Counted from the first letter of the stretch, positions 8,668-15,572 are shown. The stretch: 17,359 bases of DNA from Chloroflexota bacterium (GCA_005880175.1 VBJR01000321.1:1-17359); one strand, 5' to 3'. The notes: generated by a model from the letters alone, not told the origin. Made by a program: numbers and translations.

Positions 8668-9458
8668 CGGGCCTTGAACTCCGGCGCGCGCTTCTCCGCG
8701 AAGGCGCGCGGGCCCTCCCGGGCGTCCTCGCTGGCGAAGACGGCCATCCCGATCCGCAGCTCGACCTTCAGCGCCTCCGCCTCGGGCAGCGCCTCGGTCT
8801 CCTGCACGGAGCGCTTGACCGCGCGCACGGCCAGCGGGCCGTTGGCGGCGATCCGGTCCGCGACCGTCCTGGCCTCGGTGAGCGCCTCGCCGTCGGGCAC
8901 GACCCGGTTGATGAGGCCCATCGCCGCCGCCTCGGCCGCCGTGTAGTGGTTGCCGGTCAGCAGCATCTCCATCGCGCGGCAGTACGGGATCTGGCGGCGC
9001 AGCCGGACGGTCGAGCCGCCGAGCGGGAACAGGCCCCAGCGCACCTCGGAGATGCCGAAGCGGGCGCTCTGGCCGGCGACCCGGATGTCGGTGGACTGGA
9101 GGATCTCGGTGCCGCCCGCGATGCACGAGCCCTCGACCGCGGCGATCAGCGGCTTGCTGAAGCGGCGGTGGCGGAGGAGCGCGCGCCAGGCCAGGTCCGC
9201 GTCCTCGCGGTAGCGCTGGCTGGCCGGGTCGTTCGGGTCGGGGTTGAACATCGCCTTCAGGTCGGCGCCGGCGCAGAAGTGGCCGGCGGCGCCGGTCAGG
9301 ATGACCACGCGGACCCCGTCGTCGGCCTCGCACTCGGCCCAGGCGTCCTCGAGGCGGGTCAGCATCTGCGGGCTGAACGCGTTGCGGGCCTCGGGGCGGT
9401 TCATGGTCAGGGTCGTGATGGCGCCGTCGCGCTCGACCAGCAGGTGCTCGTTGCTCAA
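8664..9458 (-). CDS. echA19: Enoyl-CoA hydratase, EchA19-like
   Basis: The 264-residue crotonase-fold protein hydrates 2-enoyl-CoA sterol side-chain intermediates. It strongly resembles remembered mycobacterial EchA19: TMNRPEARNAFSPQM, HFCAGADLKAM (oxyanion hole), KPLIAAVEGSCIAGGTEIL, STDIRVAGQSARFGISEVRW, RQIPYCRAMEMLLTGNHYTA, ANGPLAVRAVKRSVQETE and DAREGPRAFAEKRAPEFKAR. The two catalytic glutamates are present at Glu118 and Glu138, 20 residues apart as in rat crotonase (144/164). The start is an unusual TTG at 9458. It is supported by a GGAGGG ribosome binding site four bases upstream, the 4-base TTGA overlap with the ligase stop, and the absence of a nearby ATG or GTG giving a normal length. 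Confidence 0.9.
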   Translation of the reverse strand: MSNEHLLVERDGAITTLTMNRPEARNAFSPQMLTRLEDAWAECEADDGVRVVILTGAAGHFCAGADLKAMFNPDPNDPASQRYREDADLAWRALLRHRRFSKPLIAAVEGSCIAGGTEILQSTDIRVAGQSARFGISEVRWGLFPLGGSTVRLRRQIPYCRAMEMLLTGNHYTAAEAAAMGLINRVVPDGEALTEARTVADRIAANGPLAVRAVKRSVQETEALPEAEALKVELRIGMAVFASEDAREGPRAFAEKRAPEFKAR

Positions 9459-10900
9459 ATGGCCCTCCGTTGGTCGGCCCAGTACGGGTCGCGCAGGTTG
9501 CGCTTCAGCAGCTTGCCGGTCGGCTCCCTCGGCATCTGCGGGATGAAGTCGATCGTCTTCGGGCACTTGTAGCCGGCCAGTCGCTTGCGGCAGAACTCCA
9601 TCAGCTCGTGCTCCAGGTCGGGTCCCGCGGTCGCGCCCGACGCGGGCTCGACGACCGCCTTGACCTGCTCGCCCCACTCCGCGTCCGGGATGCCGAACAC
9701 GGCGGCGTCCGCCACCTTCGGGTGGGCGAACAGCGCCATCTCGATCTCGGCCGGGTAGATGTTGACGCCGCCCGAGATGATCATGTCCGCCTTGCGGTCG
9801 CAGAGGAACAGGTAGCCGGCCTCGTCCAGGTAGCCGACGTCGCCGACCGTGAAGAAGCCGTCCCGCCGTCCCGCTCGAGTCTTCTCGGTGTCGCCGTGGT
9901 ACTCGAAGTCGGCCTGCGCCAGGCTCATCCACACCGTGCCCGGCACGCCGGGTGAGCAGGGGTCGCCGCCGTCGTCCTGGATCCGGACGGCGGAGTTCGG
10001 CCAGGCGCGGCCGACGGTGCCCGGGCGCTCCAGCCATTCCCGCGGCGTCACCAGGGTGCCGCCGCCCTCGGTGGCCGCGTAGTACTCGTAGATCACCGGG
10101 CCCCACCAGTCGAGCATCCGGCGCTTGTCCTCGATCGGGCAGGGCGCGGCGGCGTGGATCACGTGGGTGAGGGAGCTGACGTCGGCGGCCGTACGGACGT
10201 CGTCGGGCAGCGCCAGCAGGCGGTGGAACTGCGTCGGGACCATGTGGGTGGTGCTGACGCGCTGCTCGGAGATCAGCCGGAGCGTCTCCTCGGGCGACCA
10301 GCCATCCATGAGCACGACGGTGTGCCCGGCGTGCAGGGACGTGGTGCTGAACGTCATGACCGCGGTGTGGTACAGCGGCGAGACGGCGAGGTGGACGGCG
10401 CCGCCGTGGGGCGTGACGCCGAAGATCGCGAGGAAGCCGGGGAGGCGCTCGGCGACGAGGTCGGGGTCGAGGCCGGCGAGGGGCCGGCGGACGCCCTTGG
10501 GCCGGCCGGTCGTGCCCGAGGTGTAGTGCATGGCGGCGCCGGCGGAGCGGTCGTCGGGCCGCGTCGCGGGGACGCCGGCGGTCAGCTCGCCGAGGCCGCT
10601 GGCCGTGCTGAAGGCGGGCGGCGGGGCGGCGAGCGAGTCGAGCGCGGCGCCGGTCGCGGCCGCGAAGCGGGCGGAGTGGAGCACGGCCCTGGCGGCGAGC
10701 TGGAGCGCGAGCATGGTCGCCTCGTTGGGGAGGACCGCGGCGACGACGTCGCCGGCGGTCAGCCCGAGGCGGCGGAGGCCGTGGGTGAGGCGGTTGGCCT
10801 CGTCCGCGAGCTCCCGGTACGTCCGGATCGCGCCGGTCGCCTCGACGATGGCGGGCCGGGCGGGGTCCTCGTCGGCGATGCGCCAGACACCCTCTGCCAC
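9455..10900 (-). CDS. Steroid-associated acyl-CoA ligase (FadD-type, ANL superfamily), internally shortened
   Basis: The 481-residue ligase would activate a sterol side-chain carboxylate with ATP and CoA. ANL motifs in order are: P-loop YTSGTTGRPKG (126-136), YYAATEGGG (273-281), GDVGYLDEAGYLFLCDRKADMIISGG (353-378, with Asp354 and Arg369), and catalytic Lys463 in PTGK. It is first in the operon, before hydratase, dehydrogenase and thiolase genes. It is not a clear FadD19; other FadD ligases of the KstR regulon fit equally. About 30-35 residues expected between LPNEATMLALQLAA and RAVLHS (junction at residues 70/71, near 10690) are missing, which removes a strand-helix unit of the N-terminal domain. 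The GTG start at 10900 coincides with the predicted transcription start, so the mRNA may be leaderless. Confidence 0.88.
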   Translation of the reverse strand: MAEGVWRIADEDPARPAIVEATGAIRTYRELADEANRLTHGLRRLGLTAGDVVAAVLPNEATMLALQLAARAVLHSARFAAATGAALDSLAAPPPAFSTASGLGELTAGVPATRPDDRSAGAAMHYTSGTTGRPKGVRRPLAGLDPDLVAERLPGFLAIFGVTPHGGAVHLAVSPLYHTAVMTFSTTSLHAGHTVVLMDGWSPEETLRLISEQRVSTTHMVPTQFHRLLALPDDVRTAADVSSLTHVIHAAAPCPIEDKRRMLDWWGPVIYEYYAATEGGGTLVTPREWLERPGTVGRAWPNSAVRIQDDGGDPCSPGVPGTVWMSLAQADFEYHGDTEKTRAGRRDGFFTVGDVGYLDEAGYLFLCDRKADMIISGGVNIYPAEIEMALFAHPKVADAAVFGIPDAEWGEQVKAVVEPASGATAGPDLEHELMEFCRKRLAGYKCPKTIDFIPQMPREPTGKLLKRNLRDPYWADQRRAI

Positions 10901-10906
10901 CGGCCG

Positions 10907-10935
10907 ATACTAGAACACGTTCTTGTTGGGCGCAA
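10907..10935 (-). promoter_or_regulatory. Predicted promoter of the acyl-CoA ligase operon
   Basis: Read on the minus strand, a TTGCGC -35-like element (10935-10930) is separated by 17 bases from a TAGTAT -10 element (10912-10907). A start of transcription about seven bases downstream falls on the GTG start codon at 10900, implying a leaderless message; no ribosome binding site is visible. The KstR-like palindrome covers the -10 and spacer, as expected for repression. Confidence 0.6.
10911..10924. promoter_or_regulatory. KstR-like operator 1
   Basis: TAGAACACGTTCTT fits the KstR (TetR-family cholesterol regulator) pattern TNNAACNNGTTNNA at seven of eight fixed positions, and AGAAC/GTTCT is a perfect inverted repeat. 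It overlaps the -10 region of the ligase operon, 11 bases from its start codon. KstR itself is not encoded in the window. Confidence 0.75.
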
Positions 10936-10959
10936 CCCGGGGCCGCTCCGCCGCGACAA

Positions 10960-10973
10960 GAGAACCTGTTCTA
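10960..10973. promoter_or_regulatory. KstR-like operator 2
   Basis: GAGAACCTGTTCTA fits TNNAACNNGTTNNA at seven of eight fixed positions, with AGAAC/GTTCT as a perfect inverted repeat around CT. It lies 12 bases before the chsH2 ATG, mirroring operator 1, and touches the -10 element of the chsH2 promoter. The centres of operators 1 and 2 are 49 bases apart, so each divergent promoter has its own site. Confidence 0.75.
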
Positions 10974-10977
10974 ATCT
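10972..10977 (+). promoter_or_regulatory. Predicted -10 element of the chsH2-chsH1-ltp2 operon
   Basis: TAATCT is a good actinobacterial -10 element. Transcription starting 7-9 bases downstream would begin at or next to the chsH2 ATG (10986). No Shine-Dalgarno sequence precedes that ATG, so a leaderless transcript is likely. A convincing -35 box was not found. Confidence 0.5.
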
Positions 10978-10985
10978 TGGGCGTC

Positions 10986-11963
10986 ATGACCATCGCGCTC
11001 GGCGAGCGGCTGCAGCAGTTCGTGGGGCGGCCGACCGGGCCGGGCCGCCGGGCCCGCGACCCGGTGAACCTGCCCATGATCCGCCACTGGTGCGACGCGG
11101 TGGGCGACGCCAACCCGGTCTACACCGACCCCGTGGCCGCGGCCGGGTCGCGGCACGGCGGCGTCATCGCGCCGCCCGCCATGCTCCAGGCCTGGATCAT
11201 GCGCGGCCTGGGCCCCGCCTCCGAGCTGCCGCCCGGGGACTACGTCATCGGCCAGCTGTTCGCCCTGCTCGACGAGGCCGGGTTCACGTCCGTGGTGGCC
11301 ACCAACAGCGACCAGGAGTACGTCCGGCCTCTGCGGCTGGGTGACCACCTCACCGTCAGCGGGATCGTGGACTCGATCAGCGACGAGAAGCGCACCGCGC
11401 TCGGCCCCGGCCACTTCGTGACCTGGGTGGACACGTACCGCACCGACGACGGCGCGGTCGTCGGCACGATGCGCTTCCGCGTGCTCAAGTTCCGCCCCCC
11501 GGCGGCCGCCCCGGCCGAGGTCGCGCCCCCGGCGCAGCCCGCGCCCGAGCGCCGGCCGCGGCCCGCCATCAGCGACGACACCCGCTTCTTCTGGGAGGGC
11601 GTCGAGCGCGGCGAGCTGCGCATCCAGCGCTGCGCCGCCTGCGGCGAGCTGCGGCACCCGCCCCGGCCCATGTGCCCGCGCTGCCGCAGCCTCGACTGGG
11701 ACACGGTGCGGTCCAGCGGCCGCGGCACCGTGCACAGCTACGTCGTCCCGCACCACCCGCGGTTGCCGGCGTTCCCCGACAGCTACGTCGTGGCGCTGGT
11801 CGACCTGGCGGAGGGCACCCGCCTTCTGACCAACCTCACCGGCATCGCGCCCGAGGACGTCCGCATCGGCATGGCGGTCGTGCTGGAGTGCACGAAGGTG
11901 GACGACGAGCTGGTCCTGCCGCTGTTCCGGCCGGCGGACCCCGCCCTGGCGGACCCGGCATGA
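10986..11963 (+). CDS. chsH2: ChsH2, MaoC-like / DUF35 two-domain subunit of the steroid enoyl-CoA hydratase
   Basis: This 325-residue protein is the large subunit of the hydratase that acts on the 22-carbon steroid enoyl-CoA, paired with ChsH1. Residues about 25-170 form a MaoC-like hotdog domain (RHWCDAVGDANPVYTD, GVIAPPAMLQAW, YVRPLRLGDHLTVSGIV). A proline/alanine linker (about 171-195) leads to a C-terminal DUF35 domain (about 198-315). Its zinc ribbon is intact: Cys216, Cys219, Cys230 and Cys233. The DUF35 part is known to join the aldolase Ltp2, allowing the product to pass from hydratase to aldolase. It heads the operon, 12 bases after operator 2. In mycobacteria the acyl-CoA dehydrogenase genes chsE1 and chsE2 lie just upstream; here they are absent. 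Confidence 0.92.
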   Translation: MTIALGERLQQFVGRPTGPGRRARDPVNLPMIRHWCDAVGDANPVYTDPVAAAGSRHGGVIAPPAMLQAWIMRGLGPASELPPGDYVIGQLFALLDEAGFTSVVATNSDQEYVRPLRLGDHLTVSGIVDSISDEKRTALGPGHFVTWVDTYRTDDGAVVGTMRFRVLKFRPPAAAPAEVAPPAQPAPERRPRPAISDDTRFFWEGVERGELRIQRCAACGELRHPPRPMCPRCRSLDWDTVRSSGRGTVHSYVVPHHPRLPAFPDSYVVALVDLAEGTRLLTNLTGIAPEDVRIGMAVVLECTKVDDELVLPLFRPADPALADPA

Positions 11964-12361
11964 CCAGGCGCTTCGCGGACGTCCGCCCCGGCGACGAGCT
12001 GCCCGAGCTGGCCGTGCCCATCACCACCACGCTCATCGTGGCCGGCGCCATCGCCAGCCGCGACTACCAGGACGTCCACCACGACGAGGCGATGGCCCGC
12101 CGGCGCGGCACGCCCGGCATCTTCATGAACATCCTGACCACGAACGGCTTCGTCGGCCGCTACGTGACCGACTGGGCCGGCCCCGACGCGACCGTCCAGC
12201 GCATCTCCATCCGGCTCGGCGTCACCAACTTCGCGGGCGACACCATGCGCCTCACCGGCCGGGTGACGGCGGCTGAACGAGGCGTCGTCGACGTCGAGGT
12301 GGTCGGCCGCAACCGGCTCGGCGACCACGTGACCGGCACGGTCACGGTGGCGCTGCCGTGA
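11960..12361 (+). CDS. chsH1: ChsH1, MaoC-like catalytic subunit of the steroid enoyl-CoA hydratase
   Basis: The 133-residue hotdog protein carries the catalytic dyad of the ChsH1-ChsH2 hydratase. The hydratase-2 type motif RDYQDVHHD places Asp35 and His40. These match Asp29 and His34 of M. tuberculosis ChsH1 as I remember its sequence, with a six-residue offset from a longer N terminus. Other shared stretches are MNILTTNGFVGRYVTDWAGP, IRLGVTNFAGDTM, and VVGRNRLGDHVTGTVTV. It overlaps chsH2 by ATGA and ltp2 by GTGA, consistent with coupled translation of a fixed-ratio complex. The family identification is very secure. Confidence 0.93.
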   Translation: MTRRFADVRPGDELPELAVPITTTLIVAGAIASRDYQDVHHDEAMARRRGTPGIFMNILTTNGFVGRYVTDWAGPDATVQRISIRLGVTNFAGDTMRLTGRVTAAERGVVDVEVVGRNRLGDHVTGTVTVALP

Positions 12362-13518
12362 CCGCCGCCATCGCCGGCATCGGCGCCACCGAGTTCTCCA
12401 AGGAGTCGAGCCGCACCGAGCTGCGCCTCGCCTGCGAGGCCGTCGCCGGCGCGCTCGCCGACGCGGGCCTGGAGCCGGCCGACGTGGACGGCATGGTCAC
12501 GTTCACCATGGACACGACCGACGAGATCGAGATCGCGCGCTCGGTCGGCATCGGCGACCTGACGTTCTTCGCCCGCGTCCCCCACGGCGGGGGCGCCGCC
12601 TGCGGCACCGTCGCGCTGGCGGCGATGGCGGTCGCGACGGGGACGGCGAACACCGTCGTCTGCTACCGCGCCCTCAACGGGCGCTCCTGGAGCCGTTTCG
12701 GGGCCGGCGTCCAGGGCCTGCGCGCCGCGCCCACCGCCGACCGCGTGCACTACAGCTGGTACACGCCGTTCGGCCTGGTGACCCCGGCCCACTGGGTGGC
12801 GATGTTCGCCCGCCGGTACATGCACGAGTACGGCGCGACCAGCGAGGACTTCGGCCGCGTCACCGTCGCGGACCGCCGGCACGCCGCCACCAACCCGGAC
12901 GCCTGGTTCTATCAGCGGCCGATCACCCTCCAGGAGCACCAGGCATCGCGGATGATCGTCGATCCCCTGCGCCTGCTCGACTGCTGCCAGGAGAGCGACG
13001 GCGCGGTCGCCCTGGTCGTGACCAGCCTGGAGCGGGCGCGCTCGCTGCGGCACCGGCCGGCCGTGGTCCGGGCCGCCGCCCAGGGCGCCGGCGCCGACCA
13101 GGAGAGCATGACCAGCTACTACCGGCCCGACATCGCCGGGCTGCCCGAGATGGGCCTGGTCGCGCGCCAACTCTGGCGCCAGGCCGGCATCGGGCCTGCC
13201 GACGTCCAGACGGCGGTCCTGTACGACCACTTCACGCCGCTGGTCCTGACCCAGCTGGAGGAGCTCGGCTTCTGCGGCCGGGGCGAGGCCCGGCACTTCA
13301 TCGCGGACGGCGCCATCGAGCTCGGCGGACGGCTGCCGGTCAACACCAACGGCGGCCAGCTCGGCGAGGCGTACGTCCACGGCATGAACGGGATCGCCGA
13401 GGCGGTCCGGCAGGTGCGCGGGACCGCGGTCAACCAGGTGCCCGGCGTGGAGCACGTGGTGGTCACGGCCGGCACCGGCGTGCCCACCAGCGGACTCGTC
13501 CTCGGAGCGGACCGCTAG
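12358..13518 (+). CDS. ltp2: Ltp2, steroid side-chain retro-aldolase (thiolase fold)
   Basis: The 386-residue enzyme releases propionyl-CoA from the 17-hydroxy steroid acyl-CoA made by ChsH1-ChsH2, leaving a 17-ketosteroid. It matches remembered mycobacterial Ltp2 throughout: GIGATEFSKESSRTELRLA, DGMVTFTMDTTDEIEIARS, ARRYMHEYGATSEDFG, EPLRLLDCCQE-type motif DPLRLLDCCQESDGAVALV, MTSYYRPDIAGLPEMGLV and GGQLGEAYVHGMNGIAEAVR. Tyr289 (VLYDHFTP) and Tyr339 (EAYVHG) correspond, with a constant five-residue offset, to the two tyrosines I recall as catalytically important in the Thermomonospora enzyme. GTG 12358 overlaps the chsH1 stop. The TAG stop lies inside the left inverted repeat of the element that follows, but the protein's length is normal. 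Confidence 0.93.
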   Translation: MTAAIAGIGATEFSKESSRTELRLACEAVAGALADAGLEPADVDGMVTFTMDTTDEIEIARSVGIGDLTFFARVPHGGGAACGTVALAAMAVATGTANTVVCYRALNGRSWSRFGAGVQGLRAAPTADRVHYSWYTPFGLVTPAHWVAMFARRYMHEYGATSEDFGRVTVADRRHAATNPDAWFYQRPITLQEHQASRMIVDPLRLLDCCQESDGAVALVVTSLERARSLRHRPAVVRAAAQGAGADQESMTSYYRPDIAGLPEMGLVARQLWRQAGIGPADVQTAVLYDHFTPLVLTQLEELGFCGRGEARHFIADGAIELGGRLPVNTNGGQLGEAYVHGMNGIAEAVRQVRGTAVNQVPGVEHVVVTAGTGVPTSGLVLGADR

Positions 13519-13535
13519 CACTGTGCCACCACTGG
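13514..13535 (+). repeat. Left terminal inverted repeat
   Basis: This is the left arm of the MITE-like element. It pairs with 13723-13744 apart from one position (13518). It contains the ltp2 TAG stop at 13516-13518. Confidence 0.8.
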
Positions 13536-13722
13536 GCGGCGCGCGTGCTACGACCGGGTCTTGCCGTACAGGAGCCACGTCGTGAACCGGGCCATGGAGT
13601 GGCCACGGTACGGCAAAGCCGCAACTGTGCCACAAGTGGCCGTTGCTGCTGGTGTGCGTGGTCATGCCGGGCCATTGACCACTCTCACCCGCAGCAAGGC
13701 ACGTTCGTGCCATGAATGCCGG

Positions 13723-13744
13723 CCAGTGGTGGCACAGTGTTAGC
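13723..13744 (-). repeat. Right terminal inverted repeat
   Basis: This is the right arm of the MITE-like element and the reverse complement of 13514-13535 with one mismatch (13740). Confidence 0.8.
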
Positions 13745-13892
13745 CCACCGGAGGTCCCGTTCGGCGAACTACTCACCAGGGCGCCGCACCGACGTCAGGG
13801 GTGCGAGTTCCCCGCCGCCCAGGGCCGGAGAGGCCGTCCGGGTCAGCCCGGGGCAGCCGGGTAGCTGCTGATCGCCTCGACGTGCTCCTCGC
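13745..13892. other. Non-coding stretch between the element and the 110-residue gene
   Basis: I see no gene here. A short GC hairpin (CCCGG at 13847-13851 with CCGGG at 13857-13861) lies about 30 bases beyond the stop of the minus-strand 110-residue gene and could help end that transcript, but it has no T run. Together with the MITE-like element this completes the 374-base gap after ltp2. Confidence 0.4.
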
Positions 13893-14225
13893 TCAGCGCA
13901 GGTCGTCGGGGCGAAGGACGACGACCTGCGCCCGCCCGGCGGGGTCCAGCTCGGCCAGCACGGTGGTCGCCCGCTCGCCGTCGCCGGGGCTCGTCTCCGG
14001 GAACAGCGCGCGCCGGCCGCCGGCCGGCGTGCGGGGCAGCAACGACGGCGGCCCGAACCGCCGCGCGAGCTCCTCCAGGTCCGCTGGCTCGGCCAGGGTC
14101 ACCCGGACGTGGTCGAGCTCGCCCCCCGCCCGGCGGACGACCTCCACGCCGGCGCCCGCCAGCGGCTCCTCGCCCCGGGTCAGGGCCGAGCGCAGCGCCT
14201 CGAGCTCGTCGGTCACGGCACTCAT
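13893..14225 (-). CDS. Small hypothetical protein coupled to the metalloprotease-like gene
   Basis: The 110-residue acidic protein has an N-terminal helix (TDELEALRSALTRGEEPLAG) and a mixed region with EVVRRAGGELDHVRVTLAEPADLEELARRFGPP. The C-terminal part (LFPETSPGDGERATTVLAELDPAGRAQVVVLRPDD) looks like strands of a small alpha/beta fold. It has no signal peptide and no membrane segment. The ATG overlaps the stop of the 412-residue gene by ATGA, so the two are translated together, probably in fixed ratio. I do not recognise the family. A chaperone, adaptor or immunity partner for the upstream product is a reasonable guess from the arrangement alone. Confidence 0.7.
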   Translation of the reverse strand: MSAVTDELEALRSALTRGEEPLAGAGVEVVRRAGGELDHVRVTLAEPADLEELARRFGPPSLLPRTPAGGRRALFPETSPGDGERATTVLAELDPAGRAQVVVLRPDDLR

Positions 14226-15460
14226 GGCCTCGCCGCGGCCGGCACCGGCCGGCCGGCCCGGCGCAGGCGCTCGCACGGGTCGACGTCCGGCACCGCGGCC
14301 GGGTGCGGCGTGCCCTGGGTGACGCCCGACTCGGCCATCGGCCCGGTCGCCCACGCGTCGTTCTCCTCGGGCAGGTCGCGGTACTCGTCGTGCACCCGGT
14401 CGAAGCGCTCCTCGGCGCGCGCGAGGAGGGCGTCGCTGGCCGGCGACGGCGCCCGCTCGCAGCGGCACCGCGCGGTCGTCACCGCCCAGTCCGCGGCGTC
14501 GAGCCGGTTCAGCACGTCTTCCCGGTGGTCGGACCGGCCGCCGTAGACGCTCTCGAACCACCCGGACGCGCTCACGGCCTCCATGCTGCCGGGCCGGATC
14601 GGCGCCGCCCGCGCGGCCGTCGCGATGCGCGCCGGGATGCCCAGCTCGGTGGCGATGCTGGCGGCGCTCCGGCCCTGGCCGGCCCGGAGCCGCGCCATCG
14701 CGAACCACTGCTCGCAGTGCCGCGCCTCGTGGTAGACGGTGTTCGCCAGGTCGGCCGCGTCGTCCCGGCCCAGACCCGACTGGTCGAGCAGCAGCCGGTT
14801 GAGCTGCATGGTCCACGTGGGGAAGTCGAACGACCCCTGCTCGTTGGGGCTGTCGCCGTCGTACAGCCGGGCGGTGAGCTCGGGGACCCCGGCCGCGGTG
14901 AGCCGCTGGTTCACGGCGGCGATGAGCGCGTCCGCCCGGGCCTGCGCGGACCCCAGCGTCTCCCACTGGTCGAACACCCCGGTCTGGGCCGCGTCGCCGA
15001 ACCGGGCGCCCTCGCCGGCGGCCGCGAGGCCGCTCGGAAACAGCCGCGGGGTCGACCGGGGACCCGCCATGCCGTCCACGCGGAGCTCCGGGTCGTTGTT
15101 GCCCTCGTCGCGCTGGAACCGGGCGACCGCCTGGGCGAGGTCGGCGTCGATGCCGCCGGCGGGATCGAGCGAGAGCCGCGTGCGCAGCTCTCCGATGACC
15201 TCCGCGGTGTAGAGCGCCGGCTGGCCGCGATAGAAGCGGAGCGCGTGCGCGACCGCGGCGGCGTCGAGCGGCTCCGCGCCGGCCGGCGGATGCTGGCGCT
15301 GGACGAGGAGCTCGACGGCCGCGTTGCCGGCGATCCGCTGCATGGCCAGCAGCGGGTGCTCGTCGCGCGCCGGCTTCCGCTGGGCCGCCGGGGCGGCCGC
15401 CGCGGTCCGTGAGCGTGCCCGCGCCTGCAGCCGCCGTTTTCTGAGACGCCGGTCCGCCAT
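14222..15460 (-). CDS. Putative zinc metalloprotease-like effector with QRxAGNxAV N-terminal signature
   Basis: The protein has 412 residues. Residues 1-30 are basic and alanine-rich, without a hydrophobic signal peptide. Residues 40-55 read MQRIAGNAAVELLVQR, a motif I associate with actinobacterial proteins linked to DUF4157 and extracellular contractile injection systems. Residues about 67-142 resemble a peptidoglycan-binding-like helical module (DADLAQAVARFQRDEG, then DGMAGPRS). The core has HEARH at 244-248 followed by EQWF, a HExxH zinc-protease signature on a helix (DLANTVYHEARHCEQWF). The C-terminal part carries coiled helices (ALLARAEERFDRVHDEYRDL) and ends in a disordered proline-rich tail. 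It is transcribed away from the nmo gene. Catalysis and injection-system delivery are inferences; no injection-system gene is in the window. Confidence 0.75.
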   Translation of the reverse strand: MADRRLRKRRLQARARSRTAAAAPAAQRKPARDEHPLLAMQRIAGNAAVELLVQRQHPPAGAEPLDAAAVAHALRFYRGQPALYTAEVIGELRTRLSLDPAGGIDADLAQAVARFQRDEGNNDPELRVDGMAGPRSTPRLFPSGLAAAGEGARFGDAAQTGVFDQWETLGSAQARADALIAAVNQRLTAAGVPELTARLYDGDSPNEQGSFDFPTWTMQLNRLLLDQSGLGRDDAADLANTVYHEARHCEQWFAMARLRAGQGRSAASIATELGIPARIATAARAAPIRPGSMEAVSASGWFESVYGGRSDHREDVLNRLDAADWAVTTARCRCERAPSPASDALLARAEERFDRVHDEYRDLPEENDAWATGPMAESGVTQGTPHPAAVPDVDPCERLRRAGRPVPAAARP

Positions 15461-15510
15461 GGCCGCAATTGTCGGCCGGCGGACGCCGTCCCGGCGACAC
15501 GAACGGGCAG

Positions 15511-15516
15511 ACTATC
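15511..15516 (-). promoter_or_regulatory. Possible -10 element for the metalloprotease-like operon
   Basis: On the minus strand GATAGT lies about 50 bases before the ATG at 15460. It resembles an actinobacterial -10, but no matching -35 box and no clear ribosome binding site were found. It is independent of the KstR-like site 43 bases further upstream. Confidence 0.3.
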
Positions 15517-15558
15517 GGGAACCGCGCGTCCCCTCCCCACGGTCCGTGCACGGCAAAC

Positions 15559-15572
15559 TAGAACGCGTTATA
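15559..15572. promoter_or_regulatory. KstR-like operator 3
   Basis: TAGAACGCGTTATA matches TNNAACNNGTTNNA at all eight fixed positions. The palindrome extends to 18 bases (ACTAGAACGCGTTATAGT) with a single mismatched pair. It sits 42 bases upstream of the nitronate monooxygenase-family gene and overlaps that gene's predicted -10 element. Confidence 0.8.

Larger units (their letters stand above)
13514..13744. mobile_element. MITE-like element with 22-base terminal inverted repeats
   Basis: The 231-base segment is bounded by inverted repeats at 13514-13535 and 13723-13744 that pair at 21 of 22 positions; the core is CACTGTGCCACCACTGG. Inside, the core word CTGTGCCAC recurs at 13623-13635, and a subterminal inverted repeat (TTGCCGTAC at 13561-13569 with GTACGGCAA at 13608-13616) adds a second hairpin. 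No protein-coding gene is evident inside. Size, termini and lack of coding sequence fit a non-autonomous miniature element or an insertion-sequence remnant. TAG just outside the core on both sides may be a short target duplication. The left repeat contains the ltp2 stop codon. A large hairpin terminator is the main alternative. Confidence 0.6.

Noticed and set aside
10690..10900. The short ligase explained by a wrong start codon
   Set aside because: The N terminus (IADEDPARPAIVEA, TYRELADEANRLTHGLRRLG) is family-like and complete; the missing part is internal.
13561..13616. The internal inverted repeat as a simple intrinsic terminator for ltp2
   Set aside because: The arms are separated by 38 bases, there is no T run, and the larger flanking repeats explain it better as part of a miniature element.
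10911..15572. Reading the three palindromes as KstR2 sites
   Set aside because: KstR2 sites, as I recall them, centre on CAAG/CTTG half-sites. These have AAC/GTT with a two-base spacer, the KstR pattern.
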